Below are positions 8,643 to 15,576 of a stretch of DNA of 64,000 nucleotides, in pieces. Where the stretch lies: assembly GCF_000374085.1 (NCBI RefSeq), contig NZ_KB893511.1, positions 263 through 64,262 on the forward strand. The letters are read 5' to 3'. This DNA is from Spirosoma spitsbergense DSM 19989 (lineage in GTDB: Bacteria > Bacteroidota > Bacteroidia > Cytophagales > Spirosomataceae). Position 1 is the stretch's first letter; each line of letters begins with the position of its first letter. A program made the position numbers and the translations under genes. A model generated the notes under the pieces. The model was not told the origin of the DNA, made no database searches, and saw only the letters and a list, made by a program, of their open reading frames with translations.

Positions 8643-9286
8643 GCCGTAGTCCGTTCGTATTTGTAGTACATGGTTAGCCCATAAACGATGTGTAGCACAC
8701 CAAATCCAATAGCCCAGGTGAGAAGGTTATAACCCGGCCAGAATAAAGAAATCAGCCCCAGCACAATTTCGCAATAGGCCAGTGACTCCACGTCGCGCAG
8801 GGTATATTTACTCCCGTTGAGCAGGGCCAGTCCATAAAAAATAAGCGTGGCCGGAAAGGCGAGCCAAATCAGGTTGTAATGTAGCAGCGCTAGGCAAAAT
8901 ACGCCCCCCGTGGCCAGCGGAACGGTCATAGCCCACAGGAGCCGTCTGGATGATTGGTTCCAGACGCCAAGTCCTTGCCGCCGGGCTTTACGTACCGTGA
9001 AATAGGTGCCGGCCAGCAGGGCCAGAACGAGTACAATTACGGCCACAGTGACCAGAAACGGCTGTATGTCCTGCTGATTTGTTCCTCTGTAAATAGCTTC
9101 TGGATCAGCATGCAGAATCGTAAACAAACCGGTTCGGAGTCGCGTGTACACAACGGCAGCTCCGCCCAGCGCAATCAGGCCCGCCGATACGCCGGATAAG
9201 CCACTCAGTGACAGGAATTTTGAAGAGCGCTCCATCAGGCTGCGGATTTCCGTCAGCGTTTGCAGGTGTTCGCGGGATTCGTACAT
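8639..9286 (-). CDS. Multi-spanning membrane protein of unknown function
   Basis: A 215-residue protein with about five or six hydrophobic segments (near residues 27-50, 78-97, 112-130, 136-152 and 170-205). No family with a known activity is recognised. It is coupled to the downstream winged-helix gene by a four-base overlap, and its start lies three bases after the dgkA stop, forming a three-gene minus-strand operon. The fixed pairing with a small regulator suggests a regulator/membrane-protein module. Confidence 0.7.
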   Translation of the reverse strand: MYESREHLQTLTEIRSLMERSSKFLSLSGLSGVSAGLIALGGAAVVYTRLRTGLFTILHADPEAIYRGTNQQDIQPFLVTVAVIVLVLALLAGTYFTVRKARRQGLGVWNQSSRRLLWAMTVPLATGGVFCLALLHYNLIWLAFPATLIFYGLALLNGSKYTLRDVESLAYCEIVLGLISLFWPGYNLLTWAIGFGVLHIVYGLTMYYKYERTTA

Positions 9287-9289
9287 AAT

Positions 9290-9691
9290 CTACTGGGGAA
9301 TGAGCGAATGAGTGAATGAGTGAATAAAGGGAAAATCGAGCAGGTGTCCGCCGAGGATAATCAGGCCGACCATGACCGCAACGATAGCCAGTATCAATAC
9401 GGCCCCCGATGCCATATCCTTGATGGCTTTAATTTGCGGGTGAATGCCCGGCGAAACAAAATCGCATAGTTTTTCCAGGGCGGTATTGAACGCTTCGGCG
9501 GCCCAGACCAGCCCAACCTGCGTTAGAATAATGGCCCATTCCAACCGACTGATCTGTAAATAGAAACCAGCTACTAGTACCAGAACTGCTATTAGCAGAT
9601 GGACTCTGGCGTTATTCTCGAAACGGAACAAATCCAGAATACCCTGCCCGGCAAACCGGAAACTACGCCCTACTTTTCGGAAATCAATCAT
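9290..9691 (-). CDS. dgkA: Diacylglycerol kinase (DgkA type, integral membrane)
   Basis: A 133-residue small integral-membrane kinase with three hydrophobic helices. The family signature EAFNTALEKLCDFV (residues 66-79) and IKDMASGAVL (88-97) hold the acidic and Asn residues used for Mg-ATP binding and catalysis. It phosphorylates diacylglycerol, or undecaprenol in some phyla, at the inner membrane. The last 13 residues (PFIHSFTHSLIPQ) are encoded by degenerate GAATGAGT-type repeat DNA at about 9295-9330 and look like a captured intergenic repeat. First gene of the three-gene operon 9691-8343. Confidence 0.9.
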   Translation of the reverse strand: MIDFRKVGRSFRFAGQGILDLFRFENNARVHLLIAVLVLVAGFYLQISRLEWAIILTQVGLVWAAEAFNTALEKLCDFVSPGIHPQIKAIKDMASGAVLILAIVAVMVGLIILGGHLLDFPFIHSFTHSLIPQ

Positions 9692-9782
9692 CTGGCAAAC
9701 ATACTATGGACCTGCTTATGGTTTATTTTTGAAACCTTATTTTGTATCCCGGACGTGGACGTCCAGGATAGAGGCAACTGAT

Positions 9783-10502
9783 TTACAGGGGCGATTTTGT
9801 ATCGGGCGTGCGTTCATTTTCGACGTACCAGTAAAATGCCACATACAGTACCAGCAGCACAAAGCCGTAGGCCAGGGTTAGTTTTATGCTCAAATGGTCG
9901 TGGTAAGTACGCGCAATGGCCGATGCCAGCGCGGAAGGACTGGTAATGATATCCCAGCTGTTCCAGCGGCCCATGCGCCCCAGATAAATTCCAAACCCTG
10001 ACAAAAACTGACTGATAACCAGCAAACCCCAGGTACGCCACCGGCCAACCAGTGGTCGAATCATCCGGTGTACAATCAGAATAGAATACAGGCCGGTTAG
10101 CAGCCCCGTCAGCGCAAACAGGAAGATGGTCATGGTATCAAACCACAGCAACGGACTGTCAACGTGCCTGATGTGATATAAATCGGTGATGATATAAGGG
10201 GCGTTGGGCAGAAATACGAGCCAGAGGAGCAGCCCGGCACCCAGCAGCCATCGGTTCTGTAAACCGGCCGGTGCATTGCTGGCTGCCCGTAAGTCGCGGA
10301 GTACCAGCACAACACCCAAAGGGAACCACGCCAGCGTCAGGTTCCAGGTCAACATAATGAAAAACCACCAGTTTCCCGTCAACAGCCCCCGCGTGGTTAC
10401 TAACGTTAATCCGGCAACGGTCAACAGAATCAGCGCGTGTAGCCCTCGGCCAGACTGACCACCACGGGGTACTGTATAAGCGGGCTTTATAAATAATTCC
10501 AT
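9783..10502 (-). CDS. DUF1361 domain membrane protein
   Basis: A 239-residue inner-membrane protein with about six helices. It has conserved blocks PNAPYIITDLYHI...LWFD and YLGRMGRWNSWDI that mark the DUF1361 family. Biochemical function is not established for the family. The ATG at 10502 is preferred over the longer ORF start (10535), because the upstream residues do not resemble the family. Same strand as dgkA but separated by 91 bases, so probably its own unit. Confidence 0.8.
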   Translation of the reverse strand: MELFIKPAYTVPRGGQSGRGLHALILLTVAGLTLVTTRGLLTGNWWFFIMLTWNLTLAWFPLGVVLVLRDLRAASNAPAGLQNRWLLGAGLLLWLVFLPNAPYIITDLYHIRHVDSPLLWFDTMTIFLFALTGLLTGLYSILIVHRMIRPLVGRWRTWGLLVISQFLSGFGIYLGRMGRWNSWDIITSPSALASAIARTYHDHLSIKLTLAYGFVLLVLYVAFYWYVENERTPDTKSPL

Positions 10503-10609
10503 GATTAAAAGTACTTTGTTTTGCAAAGTAAGCACACGAATAGGATACCAGTCAATAGACAGGCAAAACTATTTTTTTCCGACTTCGGTATTGGTCGGTT
10601 AGCCGGGTT

Positions 10610-10933
10610 TCAGTTCAACACGGGTTTCGTCATTACCGGCTGATGGTCGGAGGGGTACCGCTGGTCTTTGGCGTCGGTCAGTATACCGTATTTCAGCATG
10701 TTGAATGGCTTGCTGAGAAAAATGTAGTCGATGCGCTTATCCATCGGGGCATCAAATTTAAACGAATTGAACGTGCCTTGCGGGCCGTGGGGTGGTGTTT
10801 TGGTGACGGTGTGGGCATCCCGAAACAGCGTTTGGATGGGCTGGATTTGCCCGGTTTCGGGGGTAGAGTTGAAACCGCCGGTGAGAATGGCAGGCGCATC
10901 GTCGGCGATTTCCTTACTCTTTGCCACCATCAC
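10610..10933 (-). pseudogene. Truncated endonuclease/exonuclease/phosphatase family fragment
   Basis: A 107-residue remnant nearly identical in order to the C-terminal third of the intact gene at 33813-34655. Shared blocks include FNSTPET, GTFNSFKFDAPMDKRIDYIF and RYPSDHQPV. The N-terminal two thirds (signal peptide and first catalytic half) are missing, and the metal/catalytic Asp of the GDFNS motif is Gly (TGGFNSTPE). Nothing on the minus strand upstream of 10933 continues the homology. It is inferred to be a dead, partial paralogue left by duplication or recombination. Confidence 0.85.
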
Positions 10934-11501
10934 CCTTATTTAGCGAAGATTGTCGCTACCGACAATCATGGGGGTGGCAGTTTGGGCAATGCTGGTTTGG
11001 GTTATGAGCAGGTTGCCCGGCAAAGGAGTCAGCAGAAAGCGCAAAGGATCGGGTGGTATAAGGTCAGGATACGGTCATCTAGCCAAAACAGACGATGGCA
11101 GCACCGTTGGGCATTCTTACCGTTTTGGCAATTGCCTGGGGCTATTTTCTCATACGCTGCAACTATAATGAATGCAATAAAATAGATGACTTATTGAACT
11201 TGATAAAGTTCAAATAATTAGAGTTCGTGCCTTTTTTAGTAGGAAAAAATTATAAAAAGTTCCTAAAAATAGTACTTTTTATATAAGATGCTTGAATGAT
11301 TAGTTGAAATTTACTTAGTTTAGTTATATTTCTGTAGCTCGCTCAAACTAATTGATTGCTTCGGCCGTTTTCTTATCAAACAGCCAATGACCGGGCAACG
11401 GAATCAACCGATAGCGCGTAGTTGGCAGAGACTGTTTCAGCGTTATCCTGCTCTTTATGAAGGAATGCGCTGAAGCACGGATAACAAACAACTTGAAAGC
11501 A
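10934..11501. other. Gap with eroded, AT-rich DNA
   Basis: No recognisable gene is seen upstream of the truncated fragment. A 40-residue plus-strand ORF (11095-11217) encodes one hydrophobic helix, but nothing supports it as a gene. From about 11160 to 11340 the DNA becomes markedly AT-rich. It carries a perfect hairpin TTGAACTT-GATA-AAGTTCAA (11194-11213) and a weaker one (TAGGAA/TTCCTA, about 11239-11264). This looks like a degenerated junction region. Confidence 0.4.
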
Positions 11502-11873
11502 ATGAAACGTACAAACACATATATAAACCAGTTCACTTCATTGAATCAGCGGACCTCACTCCGCGAACGGGTTTCTTCATTTGTCGAACAGCACGCCGGG
11601 GTATTTCACGCCCTAACTCGTCATGGACTTCCTTATGGCGGCAACTGGATGCCTGCCGCTCAGCCGGATTCGTTCCAACCAGTGGAACTAACCGCCGAAA
11701 CAATGATTAAGGTCGAACAGGAACTGGATGACATTATCCTGCGACTCTCCCAGCTAAGCAACAACCTTGGCCAGTCTGCGGGCTCAACGCAAAGTCAGGC
11801 CGGTAACCGGTTGGCCGGTCGAACCAACGAAATCGGTATCGACCGGTTTCGTGCGCTACAGTTTGAGGCATAA
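11502..11873 (+). CDS. Small hypothetical protein
   Basis: A 123-residue soluble protein beginning MKRTNTYINQF. No signal peptide or membrane helix. The C-terminal half (about 70-95) is predicted helical (MIKVEQELDDIILRLSQLSN) and may form a coiled coil. No family is recognised. The ATG at 11502 is chosen; an in-frame upstream ATG (11457) would add 15 residues. The next small ORF follows on the same strand after 118 bases. The flanking DNA is AT-rich and rearranged, so the gene may be lineage-specific. Confidence 0.5.
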   Translation: MKRTNTYINQFTSLNQRTSLRERVSSFVEQHAGVFHALTRHGLPYGGNWMPAAQPDSFQPVELTAETMIKVEQELDDIILRLSQLSNNLGQSAGSTQSQAGNRLAGRTNEIGIDRFRALQFEA

Positions 11874-11991
11874 CGCTTCACTTAACGTACATCAGTACAG
11901 GCCAGCTTTTAGCGGACGAACGCTTTGTTCCGCTGGTCGCACACACCCGAAAAAAAGAGAGCACAGTCATACTCACTTACTCATTATCACC

Positions 11992-12306
11992 ATGAATCGT
12001 TTTTCAGTTTTATACCTGCTCAAAGAGCGGCATCAGCATATTAGTTGTCAAACCCTTGCTGAGGCCCAGTCTGTTTTGCAAACTATTTCAACCAGTAAAG
12101 GGCGGATTTCCGTTGGTATTTACGATGCCAAAACGGAGTTGTTTGACTGGGAGCCAGACCGTAAACAGGGACATTATACGGAAACTGGCATCAGTGAGCC
12201 GGGCAATGTCGATGAGCAGATCATTACCATTGCTCAGGCTCTTCGTCGGCGGGATGCCAGTTGGCAAGCGCAGAAGAGTTTACCCAGGCCCAGTTTTTTT
12301 GCCTGA
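11992..12306 (+). CDS. Small hypothetical protein
   Basis: A 104-residue soluble protein (MNRFSVLYLL...) with alternating beta-type segments (GRISVGIYDAKTELFDW) and a C-terminal helix (DEQIITIAQALRRR). No known family is recognised. The ATG at 11992 is favoured over an upstream start that overlaps the preceding gene in another frame. It ends shortly before a large inverted repeat that probably serves as a two-way terminator. Confidence 0.5.
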   Translation: MNRFSVLYLLKERHQHISCQTLAEAQSVLQTISTSKGRISVGIYDAKTELFDWEPDRKQGHYTETGISEPGNVDEQIITIAQALRRRDASWQAQKSLPRPSFFA

Positions 12307-12340
12307 TGTAAGGCCTTGATTAACCGGTTTTGTATTTGCC

Positions 12341-12434
12341 CTGTCAATTCGACCAAAGGAGAAATTCGCAATGAGGCCCTATCAAGCTTGACAAATGCGC
12401 ATTATTGGGATTTTTCCTTTGGTCAAAAGGACAG
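12341..12434. terminator. Inverted repeat between convergent genes
   Basis: Arms at 12341-12367 and 12408-12434 are reverse complements over most of 27 bases, including an uninterrupted GACCAAAGGA / TCCTTTGGTC core and a CTGTC / GACAG end. The spacer is 40 bases. The element sits between a plus-strand gene ending at 12306 and a minus-strand gene ending at 12505, so it could stop transcription from both sides. Confidence 0.55.
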
Positions 12435-12504
12435 AAATTTGGGAATTTTCACTGGAGTAACGTGAATACGGAGTTAGTTTTTGCCCTATGTGGGGCTAAA
12501 CAGC

Positions 12505-13803
12505 TTACGTAACCACTGGCCGATCCCGGCGTGTCAGGCTGTGTATGAGTAGCCAGGCCGTTAGGTAGGTGCAGCCGCAGATGGTGAACAGCACGTTGTA
12601 GCCACCGGTCAGATTGCCGACAGCCTTGTAGTTATCGAGTAATGTTCCAACCAACAAGGGAAAGAAAATACCGCCAACAGAGCCCGCCATGCCGGCAATT
12701 CCTACTACCGAACTGACCGTTTGCCGGGGAAACAAATCGGAGGCTAGGGTGAAAATATTCGTGGCCCACGCCTGGTGCAGGGCTACGGCCAGGCTAATCA
12801 GGCCCACGGCTACCCATACGTCCGTGACAAATTGAATGCTGATGACCGAAATTTCCAGCAGGGCAATGCCGAGCAATACCGTTTTGCGGGCTCGCAGCAC
12901 CCGCCAGCCCCGCCGGATCAATTGCGAGGATAGGTAACCCCCGCCAATACTGCCTACGGTGGTGGCCAGGTAGATCAGCATTAGTTCCAGACTCGGCTTT
13001 TTCAGGTCAAGGTTAAAGGTCGACGAAAAATACGAGGGTAACCAGAACAGAAAAAACCAGTAAATGGGGTCGATAAGGCCCTTGCCCACGATTAACGCCC
13101 AGGTTTGCGGGTACCGAAAGAGATGGGTCCAGCGAACGGTGGCCCCCGATTCAACCAGATCACGACCAGCGGTAATGTACGCGCGTTCGGCGGCACTAAG
13201 CCGCTTTTGGCGGGCCGGGACATCGTAAAAGATGATCCAGAAAATAAGCCATACGAAGCCGAGCGCCCCCGTAATCCAGAACACTTCCTGCCACCCGTAA
13301 TGGCTTAAAATCCAGGGCACAATGAGCAGAGCGACCACCACGCCCACACTGGTACCGGCGTTGAACAGCCCCGTTGCCAGCGCCCGCTCTTTTTGCGGAA
13401 ACCATTCGGCCACGGTTTTTACCGCTGCCGGGTAGTTACCGGCCTCCCCCAAACCCAGCCCCACGCGGGCTACGGCAAACCCAAAAGCCGACCGGGCCAG
13501 CGCGTGCAGCATACCCGCCACACTCCACCAGACAATCGTGACGGCGTACCCAATCTTGGTGCCTACTTTATCCACAAACCAGCCCATGGCCAGCAAGCCC
13601 ACGGCGTAAGCCGCCGTAAAGGCAATAACGATCCGGGCAAAGTCGCTTTCCGTCCAGCTAAACTCAATTTCCAGCAGGGGTTTGAGCAACCCGATAATCT
13701 GCCGGTCGAGGTAGTTGATGGTGGTGGCGGTAAACAAGAGCACCACAATACCCCAGCGGTAGATGCCGGTGGTGGTGGTTTTAGGGGGCCGTGAGGTGGT
13801 CAT
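12505..13803 (-). CDS. MFS transporter, ACS family (sugar-acid importer)
   Basis: A 432-residue, 12-helix transporter. The first helix ends in INYLDRQIIGLL. Motif A-like GWFVDKVGTKIGY and GLGEAGNYPAAVKTVAEWFPQKERALATG match the anion:cation symporter family that imports hexuronates, galactonate and 2-keto-3-deoxy acids with protons (ExuT/DgoT-like). It is the last gene of the minus-strand locus that encodes DgoD, DgoK and a KDPGal aldolase. It is therefore inferred to bring galactonate, or the 2-keto-3-deoxy acid made in the periplasm, into the cytoplasm. Confidence 0.88.
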   Translation of the reverse strand: MTTSRPPKTTTTGIYRWGIVVLLFTATTINYLDRQIIGLLKPLLEIEFSWTESDFARIVIAFTAAYAVGLLAMGWFVDKVGTKIGYAVTIVWWSVAGMLHALARSAFGFAVARVGLGLGEAGNYPAAVKTVAEWFPQKERALATGLFNAGTSVGVVVALLIVPWILSHYGWQEVFWITGALGFVWLIFWIIFYDVPARQKRLSAAERAYITAGRDLVESGATVRWTHLFRYPQTWALIVGKGLIDPIYWFFLFWLPSYFSSTFNLDLKKPSLELMLIYLATTVGSIGGGYLSSQLIRRGWRVLRARKTVLLGIALLEISVISIQFVTDVWVAVGLISLAVALHQAWATNIFTLASDLFPRQTVSSVVGIAGMAGSVGGIFFPLLVGTLLDNYKAVGNLTGGYNVLFTICGCTYLTAWLLIHSLTRRDRPVVT

Positions 13804-13895
13804 GCAGCGGTTAGGGTTTAGGGTCGTTTTGTCTGTTTTTCTATCATCCCAGGCCGTCCGGCCCGGAAGGAAAAGAGTACTGCATGGTAAATGAA

Positions 13896-14537
13896 TTACC
13901 TGGCAGGTATTTTTTTTACAAAGGCTGAAAAATGATGTGTCAATGCATCCCAGTTTTTTTCATCAATCAACGTTTTATTAAACAGATGGCTTCCTATCCC
14001 GAAACCACTGGCACCAGCTTCTAAAAAATCGCCCATGTTTTGTAGCGTAATACCACCAGTTGGGAGTAGTTTAATCTGATTCAGGGGCGCTTTTATATCC
14101 CGAATATAGCCGGGACCGAGCTGAGTAGTTGGGAATACTTTTACCATACTCGCTCCCAGCGACCAGGCTTTGTAAATTTCGGAAGGAGTAAAGGCACCGG
14201 GGAAAATAGGGATGCCTTTTTTTACGCAGGTTTTTAGTACTTTTTTGTTGATAACCGGCGTAACAATAAACTGCGCCCCGGCAGTTAAGGCCAGTTCTAA
14301 ATCGGCTTCGGAGCAGACGGTGCCCGCGCCAACGTTCAGCGTGTCGGGGTACTGCTTGCGGGCCTCCCTGATCATGGTTTCGGCATCGGGAGTGTTCATG
14401 GTTATCTCAACGGTGGTTAGCCCCGCTGCCTGATAAACTGGTAGTATCTGGCTAACAGCTACTACCGAAATATGCCGGATTATGCCCACAATGGGGATTT
14501 TGTTAAATAAAGGCCATGAGAAGGCAGAATCACTCAT
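13896..14537 (-). CDS. dgoA: 2-dehydro-3-deoxy-6-phospho-galactonate/gluconate aldolase
   Basis: A 213-residue class I aldolase of the KDPG/KDPGal/KHG family with a TIM-barrel fold. It shows VEITMNTPDAETMI near the N-terminus, NVGAGTVCS, IPIFPGAFTPSEI and the Schiff-base lysine in ASMVKVFPTTQLGPGYI, followed by LLPTGGI. It cleaves the 6-phospho-2-keto-3-deoxy acid to pyruvate and glyceraldehyde 3-phosphate. Its ATG overlaps the dgoK stop by four bases, so the galactose-type substrate (DgoA role) is favoured over Entner-Doudoroff Eda. The sequence alone cannot separate these two. Confidence 0.85.
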   Translation of the reverse strand: MSDSAFSWPLFNKIPIVGIIRHISVVAVSQILPVYQAAGLTTVEITMNTPDAETMIREARKQYPDTLNVGAGTVCSEADLELALTAGAQFIVTPVINKKVLKTCVKKGIPIFPGAFTPSEIYKAWSLGASMVKVFPTTQLGPGYIRDIKAPLNQIKLLPTGGITLQNMGDFLEAGASGFGIGSHLFNKTLIDEKNWDALTHHFSAFVKKIPAR

Positions 14538-15544
14538 TCTGTAGGTTGTTTGATAAGTTGGTACTGAAACAGGAGTAGTTGCCCCATACTGGCCGCCCGG
14601 TCAACCAGGTCGGCGGGGGCGGTGTAGGTACGGTGCGCAAGCTGCAATTCGCTAATGGCGAGTTCGTACAGGGATGACAAATTACTGCCCCCGCACAAAA
14701 TGAGCGGGGCTTCGCTGGTCGATTGAAGCTGGTTTAGCTCAGTGCCAATCAACAGGCCACTCAGGTAAAAGGAATTTTCTTCCTTGCTGATTTTATCAAA
14801 TAACTGATTGGTTCTGACGCTGAACAACGTATTCAGGATATTCGATGATATTGATTGATGAACTCCTTTTTGAAATGCTTTAATAGCTGTATCCGGTAAA
14901 TCAGCATAAGCGAAATAATCAACTGAATCTTTCAAAATACTATGCCGACGCATTACATCGAAAATCTCACCAGTCATGTACGTGTCAAAATGGATTAACT
15001 TTTCATGCTGAATGTATAAATGTTTGGAGTGCGTTCCCGGAAAAATGCAGAGCGCATCCTGACTAGTATGACCCGATAACGCAAGCAATTTCATCAGACC
15101 GATAAGCTGCGTCTCCTCGCCCCGCATCACGTCCTGTTCACTGCGAACGCCCGAAATAAGAAATAAATCGTGTCGAAAATCGGGGTTGCTTTCGAATCGT
15201 TGAATACTGGCATGACTTCCGTCGGTGGGGAACGGCAGGGTGGCATACGGCACTTCGGCCATGCCGATAGACGACGAAGCCATGCCCGATACCATCACCG
15301 GCACATCCGTCAGGGTGACCGATAACTGCGTTTCCAGGCGGCTGATATGCTTTTGCAATACCTGCCTGAAAAAATCTTCCCGTGAAAGACCCTGCTCCCG
15401 GGCCGCACTTTTCCAGTCATCGAACATAGCCGATATACCCGTATCTGCCCGTACTTCGCCCGTGCAGACGTGCGTGGTTATGTTCATAAGCTGCAACCGG
15501 AACGATGACGTTCCCCAGTCGCAGCACAGCAGGTGGTTTTTCAT
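14534..15544 (-). CDS. dgoK: 2-dehydro-3-deoxygalactonokinase
   Basis: A 336-residue kinase of the DgoK family. The sequence shows the N-terminal nucleotide-binding loop CDWGTSSFRLQL, VMVSGMASSSIGMAEVPY, QDVMRGEETQLIGL, FPGTHSKHLY, and YLSGLLIGTEL near the C-terminus, all in the order of E. coli DgoK. It phosphorylates 2-keto-3-deoxygalactonate at O6 with ATP in the cytoplasm. The start at 15544 (MKNHLLCCDWG) matches the family; an ATG at 15565 would add seven residues. It overlaps the aldolase gene by four bases and follows the PQQ dehydrogenase closely, supporting one operon. Confidence 0.92.
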   Translation of the reverse strand: MKNHLLCCDWGTSSFRLQLMNITTHVCTGEVRADTGISAMFDDWKSAAREQGLSREDFFRQVLQKHISRLETQLSVTLTDVPVMVSGMASSSIGMAEVPYATLPFPTDGSHASIQRFESNPDFRHDLFLISGVRSEQDVMRGEETQLIGLMKLLALSGHTSQDALCIFPGTHSKHLYIQHEKLIHFDTYMTGEIFDVMRRHSILKDSVDYFAYADLPDTAIKAFQKGVHQSISSNILNTLFSVRTNQLFDKISKEENSFYLSGLLIGTELNQLQSTSEAPLILCGGSNLSSLYELAISELQLAHRTYTAPADLVDRAASMGQLLLFQYQLIKQPTE

Positions 15545-15576
15545 CCGGTTTTCAGGGGATTGCATTGTTTTAACTG

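Noticed and set aside
8334-8666. A 110-codon plus-strand ORF opposite the winged-helix regulator
   Set aside because: It mirrors the coding strand of a gene with a clear helix-turn-helix and shows no motif.
10643-11185. A 180-codon plus-strand ORF overlapping the truncated phosphatase-family fragment
   Set aside because: Half of it is antisense to a clear remnant of a known family, and the rest has no recognisable domain.
13896-14537. Assignment of the aldolase as Entner-Doudoroff Eda
   Set aside because: No edd gene is seen, and the gene overlaps dgoK, so the galactonate role is preferred, though sequence alone does not exclude Eda.
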